DNA from: JAZNQL01 sp045590155
Lineage (GTDB): Bacteria > Bacillota > Clostridia > UMGS1883 > UMGS1540
DNA: 28,687 nucleotides
Assembly (NCBI GenBank): GCA_045590155.1
Contig: JAZNQL010000030.1
Location: forward strand, 1-28,687
Direction of reading: 5' to 3'
The notes under the pieces are model-generated. The model was not told the origin of the DNA and made no database searches. It worked only from the letters and a program-made list of their open reading frames with translations. Of the stretch, positions 8,080-14,877 are shown piece by piece. The position numbers and the translations under genes were made by a program. The first letter of the stretch is position 1. Each line of letters starts with the position of its first letter.

Positions 8080-9807
8080 ATGGCTGAACGTATACCTGAA
8101 CATCTTATACAGGAAATATTGGCGGCAAATGATATTACCGATATTGTAGGTAAATATGTCTCTTTAAAAAGAGCGGGGTCGTCGCTGGTTGGTTTGTGCC
8201 CTTTTCACAAAGAAAAAACACCTTCTTTCCACGTTTCGCCAGACAGGCAGGTATACCATTGCTTTGGATGCGGAGCGGGCGGAGGAGTAGTGGATTTTGT
8301 AAAAAATATAGAAAACCTCGATTTTGTTGAATCTATTAAATTTCTGGCTGAAAGAGCCAATATAAAAATACAAACCCAGGATTTTTCAGATAAAGACAGC
8401 AAACTTTACGAAAAGAAAAAGGCAATACTTGAGGCAAACCTCGAAACTGCACGGTATTTCAGAAGTATGCTTTTTGCAAAGGAAGGCGCAAAAGCAATGG
8501 AATATGCAAAAAAAAGAGGCTTGTCTGATAATACAATAAAAATATACGGACTTGGCTTTGCACCCGAAACTTGGGACAGTCTTGTAAAGCATTTACTGTC
8601 AAAAGGATTTAAAAAGGACTTATTGCTTGAAGCAGGGCTTATAGCTATGAGTGAAAAAGGCAGAGCCTATGACAGATTTAGAAACAGACTTATGTTTCCT
8701 ATAATTGATGTAAGAGGAAATATAATAGGCTTTGGCGGAAGAGCACTTGGCGAAGATAAGGCAAAATATTTAAACTCGGCAGAAACGCCTGTGTTCAATA
8801 AACGCAAAAATCTTTTTTCGCTAAACCTTGCAAAGAATTCAGGTACAGGGGAACTTATTCTGGTAGAAGGATATATGGATGTAATATCCTTATATCAAAG
8901 CGGAATAAAAAATGCTGTGGCATCGCTTGGAACAGCACTTACAGCAGAACAGGCAAGGCTTATCTCAAGATTTGCAGGGACTGTGACAATTTGTTACGAT
9001 ACCGATGAAGCAGGTGTGAACGCAACCGAGCGTGCTATTGAAATTTTTGACGGTCTTGATATAAAAATACACATACTTGAACTTCCTGAAGGAAAAGACC
9101 CCGATGAATATATAAAGAAAAACAGCGCACAGCTGTTTATTGACCAGATAAAAAAATCAAAAACAGTGAGCGAATACAGAATAGAAAAACTCAAAAAGAA
9201 GTATGATATAAAAAATGACACCCAAAAGATAGAATATCTGGGAGAATGCGTAAACATACTTTTAGGCGTAAAAGGAAGTATAGAACGCGATTTTCTTGTG
9301 AATAAGCTTGCAAACGAAACGGGTATAGGAGCGCAGGCAATAGAAGCGGAAATAAATAAAAAATCCCGAAGAAAAGAAAGAAAATCCGAACGCGACAATA
9401 TGAAGCAGGCTGTGATGCCTAAAAGACAAAACGGACAGCAATATTCGCAAAGCGAAAAAAGGCTTATATCACTTTGCACGGCAGACAGAAAGCTTTTATT
9501 AAAGTTTAATATTACAGAAGAGCTGTTTAAAGCACCTGTTCATAAACAAGTTATTTCAAAATTACTTGAAAATAAAGATGCGTCACTTATTGTGACTGAA
9601 TTTGCCGATGAAGAAGCTTCATATGCAGCTTCAGCAATGGCGATGCCGTTAAATTACGAGGATAACGAAAAAGCGGCAGCAGAACTTATAAATACTATAA
9701 AAAAAGAGCAGCACGATGCAGATGTAAAAAAAGCTATAAGCGAAGGCAATATAGAAGCCTTGAACGCTTTGCTGCTTAAGAAACAAAGAGAGGAGGCCTC
9801 ACAATGA
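8080..9807 (+). CDS. dnaG: DNA primase
   Basis: DnaG makes RNA primers for replication at the fork with the DnaB helicase. The N-terminal zinc-binding domain has Cys40, His43, Cys61 and Cys64 (CPFH and CFGC). The TOPRIM catalytic core has Glu263 in LVEGYMD and Asp307/Asp309 in CYDTDEAG. The last 150 residues form the helicase-binding region. The ATG at 8080 is chosen because DnaG proteins normally begin close to AERIP. A GTG at 8059 in frame would add seven residues, and the GAGG at 8061-8064 lies inside that extension. The stop overlaps the sigA start (ATGA). Length from 8080 is 575 residues. Confidence 0.95.
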   Translation: MAERIPEHLIQEILAANDITDIVGKYVSLKRAGSSLVGLCPFHKEKTPSFHVSPDRQVYHCFGCGAGGGVVDFVKNIENLDFVESIKFLAERANIKIQTQDFSDKDSKLYEKKKAILEANLETARYFRSMLFAKEGAKAMEYAKKRGLSDNTIKIYGLGFAPETWDSLVKHLLSKGFKKDLLLEAGLIAMSEKGRAYDRFRNRLMFPIIDVRGNIIGFGGRALGEDKAKYLNSAETPVFNKRKNLFSLNLAKNSGTGELILVEGYMDVISLYQSGIKNAVASLGTALTAEQARLISRFAGTVTICYDTDEAGVNATERAIEIFDGLDIKIHILELPEGKDPDEYIKKNSAQLFIDQIKKSKTVSEYRIEKLKKKYDIKNDTQKIEYLGECVNILLGVKGSIERDFLVNKLANETGIGAQAIEAEINKKSRRKERKSERDNMKQAVMPKRQNGQQYSQSEKRLISLCTADRKLLLKFNITEELFKAPVHKQVISKLLENKDASLIVTEFADEEASYAASAMAMPLNYEDNEKAAAELINTIKKEQHDADVKKAISEGNIEALNALLLKKQREEASQ

Positions 9808-10883
9808 CTGATAAAGTAAATAAAAAAGCCATTGTAAAGGAACTTATCGAAAAAGGTAAAAAGAAAGGTGTATTGACATATAAAGAAATTTTAGATGCAC
9901 TGGACGAACTTGAACTTGACCCCGAGCAGATAGAAAAGGTGTACGAATCTATCGAGGCAATGGATATTGAGGTTATCGGCAATATTGAAGAAGACTTAAA
10001 AGAAATTGCCGAAAACGAAGAGGAAGAAATCGACCTTACCTTGCCCGAGGGTGTTAACGTTGATGACCATGTAAGAATGTACCTTAAAGAAATCGGTAAG
10101 GTAGACCTTTTGTCTCCCGAGGAAGAAATTGATCTTGCAAGCAGAATGGCAGAAGGCGATGTAGGAGCTAAAAAAAGACTTACCGAGGCAAACCTCCGTT
10201 TGGTTGTAAGTATTGCAAAGCATTACGTTGGACGAGGCATGCTCTTTTTGGACCTTATTCAGGAAGGTAATTTAGGTCTTATAAAGGCTGTTGAAAAGTT
10301 TGACTATTCAAAAGGTTATAAGTTCAGTACCTATGCTACATGGTGGATAAGACAGGCCATTACAAGAGCCATTGCAGATCAGGCAAGAACAATCCGAATA
10401 CCAGTTCATATGGTTGAAACAATAAATAAACTTATACGTGTTTCGCGTCAGCTTTTGCAGGAACTTGGAAGAGATCCAAACCCTGAAGAAATAGCAAAAG
10501 AAATGAATATGCCTATCGAAAAGGTACGCGAAATAATGAAAATAGCACAGGAACCTGTTTCGCTTGAAACACCTATAGGCGAAGAAGAAGACAGTCATCT
10601 TGGCGATTTTATTCCCGATGACGATGCTCCTGCACCAAGTGAGGTGGCATCATTTACGATGCTTAAAGAACAGCTTATGGATGTACTTGATACATTAACT
10701 TCAAGAGAAGAAAAGGTTTTAAGACTGCGTTTTGGTCTTGATGACGGAAGACCCCGTACACTTGAAGAAGTTGGTAAGGTATTTAACGTAACAAGAGAAA
10801 GAATCCGTCAGATAGAAGCAAAAGCATTAAGAAAGCTTCGTCATCCAAGCCGTAGTAAAAAGATAAAGGATTTTCTTGAATAA
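9804..10883 (+). CDS. sigA: RNA polymerase primary sigma factor SigA/RpoD
   Basis: This housekeeping sigma factor directs RNA polymerase to -35/-10 promoters. The 359 residues show a short acidic region 1.1, region 1.2 (DDHVRMYLKEIGKVDLLS), region 2 with NLRLVVSIAKHYVGRGM and the melting segment YKFSTYATWWIRQAI, region 3, and the region 4 helix-turn-helix ending RERIRQIEAKALRKLRHPSR. All are close to consensus. The length is typical of Firmicutes SigA. It overlaps dnaG by four bases and trmK by one, so the operon is translationally coupled. The dnaG-rpoD pairing is conserved across bacteria. Confidence 0.97.
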   Translation: MTDKVNKKAIVKELIEKGKKKGVLTYKEILDALDELELDPEQIEKVYESIEAMDIEVIGNIEEDLKEIAENEEEEIDLTLPEGVNVDDHVRMYLKEIGKVDLLSPEEEIDLASRMAEGDVGAKKRLTEANLRLVVSIAKHYVGRGMLFLDLIQEGNLGLIKAVEKFDYSKGYKFSTYATWWIRQAITRAIADQARTIRIPVHMVETINKLIRVSRQLLQELGRDPNPEEIAKEMNMPIEKVREIMKIAQEPVSLETPIGEEEDSHLGDFIPDDDAPAPSEVASFTMLKEQLMDVLDTLTSREEKVLRLRFGLDDGRPRTLEEVGKVFNVTRERIRQIEAKALRKLRHPSRSKKIKDFLE

Positions 10884-11545
10884 TGAATTCCGAAAGATTA
10901 AAACTTATAGCCACAAAGGTAAAAAAAGGTGCAAGCGTTATTGACGTAGGCACGGATCATGCATATATCCCGATATATCTTATGAAAAAGGGAATAGCAA
11001 AAAAAGCTTTGGCAACCGATATAGGAAAAGGACCTCTTGACAGGGCAAAGCAAAATATAGCTCTGCACGGTGTTAATGTAGAAACTTTTCTTGCAAACGG
11101 ACTTGAAGGTATAGATACAAGCGAATTTGACACTGTTATAATAGCGGGTATGGGCGGAATTTTAATTTCTGAAATTTTAGAAGCAACCCCTTGTGATAAA
11201 ACTTTTATTCTGCAACCTATGACTATGACGGACAAGCTCCGCCGTTACCTTTCAAAAAATGGTTATGTAATTTTAGACGAAACCCTTGTTGTGGAAGACG
11301 GCAAACTTTACACAGTACTCGTTGCAGGAAAAGGGGAGAGCGAAGAATATTCCGAAATAGAATATTTTATAGGAAAAAAGCTTTATAATGACCCTCTTTT
11401 TCCAGAGCTTTGTGAAAGACTTTATGTTAAATTTAAAACAGCGGCGCAAGGTATAGAAAAATCAAAAAATCAAAAGCAGTTAAACTATTATAAAAAATTA
11501 CTTTTAGATATTGAAGAAAGGAAGAATAAAAAATGGCAAAAGTAA
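10883..11545 (+). CDS. trmK: tRNA (adenine(22)-N(1))-methyltransferase TrmK
   Basis: TrmK (YqfN family) methylates N1 of A22 in tRNA using S-adenosylmethionine. The SAM-binding motif is VIDVGTDHAYIPIYLMKKG (about residues 19-37), followed by ATDIGKGPL and the motif IIAGMGGILISEIL. The protein has 220 residues, with a C-terminal coiled-coil-like part as in characterised members. It begins on the last base of the sigA stop codon. The dnaG-sigA-trmK order is typical of Firmicutes, where a Nif3-family gene often follows; here a DUF1858 gene follows instead. Confidence 0.92.
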   Translation: MNSERLKLIATKVKKGASVIDVGTDHAYIPIYLMKKGIAKKALATDIGKGPLDRAKQNIALHGVNVETFLANGLEGIDTSEFDTVIIAGMGGILISEILEATPCDKTFILQPMTMTDKLRRYLSKNGYVILDETLVVEDGKLYTVLVAGKGESEEYSEIEYFIGKKLYNDPLFPELCERLYVKFKTAAQGIEKSKNQKQLNYYKKLLLDIEERKNKKWQK

Positions 11546-11733
11546 CAAAGGATACAATAATTGCAGATGTATTAAGAATGGACGAAGGAACAGCAAAGTA
11601 TTTTCTTGAAATAGGAATGCATTGTCTCGGTTGCCCCTCGGCAACAGGCGAAAGCATTGAAGAAGCTTGCGCAGTTCACGGCGTTGACGCAGACGAGCTT
11701 ATCGAAAAGCTTAACGATTTCTTAGGCGAATAA
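11533..11733 (+). CDS. DUF1858 domain protein (hybrid-cluster-protein-associated disulfide domain family)
   Basis: This 66-residue soluble protein belongs to the DUF1858 family, recognised by TIADVL near the N-terminus and the paired cysteines MHCLGCP (Cys31, Cys34), followed by a helix and the GVDADELIEKLN end. The family is found as a stand-alone protein or fused to redox enzymes, and the CxxC pair suggests a redox or metal role, but no reaction is established. It overlaps the end of trmK by 13 bases, has an AAGGAA ribosome site and is the last gene before a strong terminator. No hybrid-cluster protein gene is in the window. Confidence 0.88.
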   Translation: MAKVTKDTIIADVLRMDEGTAKYFLEIGMHCLGCPSATGESIEEACAVHGVDADELIEKLNDFLGE

Positions 11734-11751
11734 TAAAGTCAAATAAATATA

Positions 11752-11793
11752 AAAATAACCGTTTGACCGTAAAAAGTGAAACGGTTATTTTTT
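11752..11793 (+). terminator. Intrinsic terminator of the dnaG-sigA-trmK operon
   Basis: AAAATAACCGTTT at 11752-11764 pairs perfectly with AAACGGTTATTTT at 11779-11791, and the right arm runs into a T tract that ends at 11793. It lies 18 bases after the DUF1858 stop. The A-rich left arm would also permit some function in the reverse direction. Confidence 0.88.
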
Positions 11794-11819
11794 GGCATTC
11801 GGATTGTGCATTGCGTTTA

Positions 11820-11868
11820 AAGGCTTGCTATGCCTGGAATAAAAATCCTTCCTGCCAATAGGAGCCTT
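11820..11868. repeat. Imperfect inverted repeat in the non-coding start of the accessory island
   Basis: AAGGCT at 11820-11825 pairs with AGCCTT at 11863-11868. Inside, CTAT and CCTGGAA on the left can be set against TTCCTGCC and ATAG on the right with small bulges, giving a long imperfect hairpin around an A/T loop. The hairpin has no T tract, so it is not a clear terminator. The roughly 230-base gap between the DUF1858 gene and the next gene holds the operon terminator, this structure and an AT-rich leader. I recognise no riboswitch class. Confidence 0.4.
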
Positions 11869-11962
11869 AGAAAATCAAAAATTTTTTATCCTTAACTTGC
11901 TAAAATCATAGTAAGGGATGTAGAAAAATGTTGAAAATTAAAAATATGGAGGAGAAAAAAGA

Positions 11963-12271
11963 ATGAGATTAATGAGTTTAATAGGAATGTTTATATTTGT
12001 GGCTATTATATTGGTATGTGTAGTAGTTTTTAAGAAATCAAATAAGAATCCCAACAACTCCAATATGCAATATAAAGAAAAAGAAAACAATGTATTCAGA
12101 TATGTGATTAGTTTTTTAATTCCACTTGTAGGTTATATTTTGGGTGTGATTTTGCTATCAAAAGATAATGCCGATGATAAATCCGTAGGAAAAAATTGTA
12201 TTATTTTAGGAATTGTTTCAGCTATTATAGGTGGCGTAATAACTGCTATTTTTGTTAGTTCGATGTTCTAA
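11963..12271 (+). CDS. Small membrane protein, three predicted helices
   Basis: I do not recognise a named family. The 102-residue product has an N-terminal hydrophobic helix (about residues 5-23), a polar linker rich in Asn, Lys and Glu (24-45), then two more helices (about 47-65 and 79-99) joined by a charged turn (SKDNADDKSVGKN). The last two helices resemble the paired-helix tails of small Firmicutes membrane proteins, often joined to zinc ribbons, but there is no zinc ribbon here. A strong GGAGGAG site supports translation. It is not coupled to the housekeeping operons and is followed by the first copy of the island's direct repeat. Confidence 0.65.
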   Translation: MRLMSLIGMFIFVAIILVCVVVFKKSNKNPNNSNMQYKEKENNVFRYVISFLIPLVGYILGVILLSKDNADDKSVGKNCIILGIVSAIIGGVITAIFVSSMF

Positions 12272-12275
12272 TATT

Positions 12276-12302
12276 ATTTTTGTTTCTAACTTAACACGAA
12301 CT
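12276..12302 (+). repeat. Direct repeat copy 1 (about 27 bp)
   Basis: This copy shares ATTTTTG, CTAACTT and ACACGAAC, in that order, with the copy at 13082-13107; the two differ by one extra T, one A/G change and the end base. It begins five bases after the stop of the small membrane protein gene. The two copies frame the DUF4886 gene with its leader, about 806 bases apart. Confidence 0.7.
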
Positions 12303-12346
12303 TATAAAGATTGTCGAAAAATATTGAAAAAAGGAGTAGTTAAAAA

Positions 12347-13072
12347 ATGAATATTTTATCAATAGGAAATAGCTTTTCTCAGGATGCTCATAGATATCTG
12401 CATAGGATTTCAAAGGCTGATGGATGTACTCTTAACACATTCAATCTTTATATAGGAGGATGTCCTCTATCACTTCACTATAGAAATATGTTAAGTGAGG
12501 AAAGAGCATATATGCTTGAAATGAATGGAGAAAGCACAGGATTTAAGGTATCATTAAAAGATGCACTTTTAAATCGTGATTGGGATGTTGTAACGATTCA
12601 ACAAGTTAGCTCAAAATCACCTTACTATGAAACTTATCAACCATATCTTAATAAAATAGTTGAGTATCTAAGACTATGTGTGCCCAAAGCAAAAATTGCA
12701 ATTCATCAAACATGGGCATACGAACAAGACTCTCATCGTTTGAATATTGAGTTGGGATATAAAAATCACACAGATATGTTTGAAGATGTAAGAGCATCCT
12801 ATGAAAAAGCAGCTAAAGACATCAAAGCTGATTTTATAATTCCATCCGGTGAGGTTTTTCAGAGACTTATAGAATCAGGGATTGAGAAAGTACATAGAGA
12901 TACATTCCACGCAAGTTATGGACTTGGCAGATATGCTCTTGGATTGCTTTGGTATTCTATCCTTTCAGGTAATGATGTGAAGCAGAATACATTTTGTGAT
13001 TTTGATGAAGAAATTTCAAAGACAGAAATTGAAAAAGCAAAAGAATGTGTTGCAGAAATTTGTGGTATTTAA
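12347..13072 (+). CDS. DUF4886 protein, SGNH/GDSL hydrolase-like
   Basis: The protein has 241 residues and matches the DUF4886 type of SGNH hydrolase. Block I is IGNSFSQDA with candidate nucleophile Ser9. The glycine of block II is in IGGCPLSLH. VVTIQQVSSKS takes the place of block III, and the DxxH pair of block V is Asp185 and His188 in DTFHASYGLG. A catalytic Ser-Asp-His triad therefore appears intact, which suggests an esterase or deacetylase, possibly on carbohydrate, but the substrate is unknown. There is no signal peptide, so it should act in the cytoplasm. The GGAG site is well placed. The gene is framed by two direct repeats and sits in the island. Confidence 0.85.
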   Translation: MNILSIGNSFSQDAHRYLHRISKADGCTLNTFNLYIGGCPLSLHYRNMLSEERAYMLEMNGESTGFKVSLKDALLNRDWDVVTIQQVSSKSPYYETYQPYLNKIVEYLRLCVPKAKIAIHQTWAYEQDSHRLNIELGYKNHTDMFEDVRASYEKAAKDIKADFIIPSGEVFQRLIESGIEKVHRDTFHASYGLGRYALGLLWYSILSGNDVKQNTFCDFDEEISKTEIEKAKECVAEICGI

Positions 13073-13081
13073 AACATACAG

Positions 13082-13107
13082 ATTTTTGTTCTAACTTGAC
13101 ACGAACC
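13082..13107 (+). repeat. Direct repeat copy 2 (about 26 bp)
   Basis: Second copy of the repeat at 12276-12302, starting nine bases after the DUF4886 stop. In this copy GTTC and GAAC at either side of an 11-base core form a small inverted pair, and the core contains TTGACA. The following gap to the radical SAM gene has a weak stem (GATGC at 13109-13113 with GCATC at 13125-13129) and AT-rich sequence. Confidence 0.7.
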
Positions 13108-13181
13108 TGATGCTAATAAGTTTGGCATCCAGATTATACAGTCTTTATATACTGACATTTATTGAATGAAAAGAGGATTTT

Positions 13182-14798
13182 ATGAAATCTATAACTCTTA
13201 TTGCCTGTAATGCAAAATATTGTCATACATCTTTGGCGGTTCGCTCTATTCGTGCTGCATGCGAGGAAAGGGGCATTTGTGCCACTATACTCGAGCACTC
13301 GGTGAACGAGCCGTTTCGACAAATTATGCAATCGATTCTTTCGTGTAAGAGCGATATATATGCCTTTTCCTGCTATTTGTGGAATATAGAGCTTATCAAA
13401 AAAATATGTTTGGATTTAAAGGCGCTAAAGCCCGATTGTAAAATTTTGTTAGGAGGCCCCGAGGTTTCATTTGATCCTGAAAAGTATACTTTTGCCGATG
13501 CTGTGATATGTGGTGAGGGGGAAGTGGCAGTTTGTGAATATGTAAATGGAAAATGCGAAGAGAAAATAATTTACGGAGCACCTGAAAGTCTTGATAACCT
13601 TCCGTTTGCCTATTCCAAGGAGGATTTATGTGAAAACAGGCATCGCCTTTTATACTACGAAAGCTCAAGAGGTTGCCCGTATTCTTGCAGCTATTGCCTT
13701 TCATCGGTTGAAAAAGGGGTTCGGTTTAAAAGTGTGGAAAAAGTATGTTCAGAGCTTAAAATGTTTGATGATGCAGGGGTTGATTTAGTTAAATTTGTTG
13801 ACCGTACATTTAATGCAGACAGAAGAAGGACTCTTGCAATATGGGAGTATGCGGCAGAGGAGTGTCACCATACTAAATTTCACTTTGAACTTGCGGGCGA
13901 CTTGCTTTCTGAAGAAGAGCTTGAGTATTTAAAAACTGTACCTAAAGGAAAATTCCAGTTTGAGATAGGAATACAAAGTACATTCGAAGAAACTCTTGGT
14001 GCTGTTTGCAGACATACAGACACAGACGTACTTTTTGGAAAAATAAGACGTTTAGTGCAAATGGGAAATATACATGTGCATACTGATTTGATAGCAGGAC
14101 TTCCTTATGAAAGCTATAATATATTTAAAAATTCTTTCAACGATACATATAATCTTATGACAGATTGTTTGCAACTTGGTTTTTTAAAGCTTTTAAAGGG
14201 TTCGAAAATTAGGAAAGAGGCAGAACAGTTTAAGTATCGCTTTTCTGTTTCGCCACCGTATACTGTTTATGAAAACGAGTTTATATCCAAAGAAGAGATT
14301 TTCAGGCTTGAAAAAATAGAAGAAACCGTGGATAGGTTTTATAACAGTCATGCATTTGAAAAAAGCATTGGGTATGCCGTATCAAAGTTTCCCACGCCAT
14401 TTGATTTTTACGAAAAATTTTCCAAATGCTTTGACGGTGTAACTGCCGTTGCGCAAAAAAAACTTTATGGAATTTTATATGAATTTTATACAGAACACTT
14501 TGGAGAAGACGAGCTATTTAGAGAATACTTAAAATATGACTGGGTAAAGCAAACCAAAGGAACTATACCTCCTGCCTATTTGGGAAATATGGAAACATTG
14601 CAACCTATATTGTTCGAAATGCTGGAAACAGAAGGGTTTAAAGAAAAATATCTGCCCGAGTATATTGGGATTAAGAGCAAAGAAATTATAAAACATGTAT
14701 TTATTCGTAAATTTAATATGCCCGAAGAAAAAGTTTATTTGTTTTGCGAAGACATAGTGACCGATATTACTAAAGAAATATATGATTTTTTAAAATAA
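13182..14798 (+). CDS. B12-binding-domain radical SAM protein with DUF4080 C-terminus
   Basis: The 538-residue protein begins with a cobalamin-binding-like Rossmann domain (about residues 1-130; NAKYCHTSLAV, LLGGPEVSF and GEGEVAV are typical). Next comes a radical SAM barrel with the cluster motif CPYSCSYC (Cys165, Cys169, Cys172) and the segments FELAGDLL and FEIGIQS. The last 150 or so residues correspond to DUF4080. Such class B enzymes often methylate or rearrange unreactive carbons, but this subfamily has no assigned reaction. An AGAGGA site precedes the ATG. It stands alone between the island and the antiporter promoter, with no terminator evident behind it. Confidence 0.88.
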   Translation: MKSITLIACNAKYCHTSLAVRSIRAACEERGICATILEHSVNEPFRQIMQSILSCKSDIYAFSCYLWNIELIKKICLDLKALKPDCKILLGGPEVSFDPEKYTFADAVICGEGEVAVCEYVNGKCEEKIIYGAPESLDNLPFAYSKEDLCENRHRLLYYESSRGCPYSCSYCLSSVEKGVRFKSVEKVCSELKMFDDAGVDLVKFVDRTFNADRRRTLAIWEYAAEECHHTKFHFELAGDLLSEEELEYLKTVPKGKFQFEIGIQSTFEETLGAVCRHTDTDVLFGKIRRLVQMGNIHVHTDLIAGLPYESYNIFKNSFNDTYNLMTDCLQLGFLKLLKGSKIRKEAEQFKYRFSVSPPYTVYENEFISKEEIFRLEKIEETVDRFYNSHAFEKSIGYAVSKFPTPFDFYEKFSKCFDGVTAVAQKKLYGILYEFYTEHFGEDELFREYLKYDWVKQTKGTIPPAYLGNMETLQPILFEMLETEGFKEKYLPEYIGIKSKEIIKHVFIRKFNMPEEKVYLFCEDIVTDITKEIYDFLK

Positions 14799-14801
14799 GT
14801 A

Positions 14802-14830
14802 TTGATACAATACAAATAAAGTATTATAAT
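14802..14830 (+). promoter_or_regulatory. Sigma-A promoter of the transporter run
   Basis: TTGATA at 14802-14807, exactly 17 bases, then TATAAT at 14825-14830. This is the best housekeeping promoter in the window. Transcription should start near 14837, giving a leader of about 40 bases before the antiporter ATG. GAAGGA is the ribosome site. Confidence 0.85.
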
Positions 14831-14877
14831 ATAAAGTTGCGAAGAAAAATAATACATAGAGAGAAGGACAATTAAAA

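Noticed and set aside
8994..9479. Open frame of 161 codons on the minus strand inside dnaG
   Set aside because: It is antisense to well-conserved DnaG coding sequence, Ser/Phe-rich as expected of a complement of AT-rich code, and has no family resemblance.
12312..12318. Second TGTCGAA (Spo0A-type) box, upstream of the DUF4886 gene
   Set aside because: A seven-base word is expected a few times by chance in a window this size; here it has no matching sigma-H -35 element.
12276..13107. Repeats as integron attC sites or a CRISPR fragment
   Set aside because: The copies lack the paired inverted core sites of attC and no integrase is present; spacing of about 800 bases with a gene inside is not CRISPR-like.
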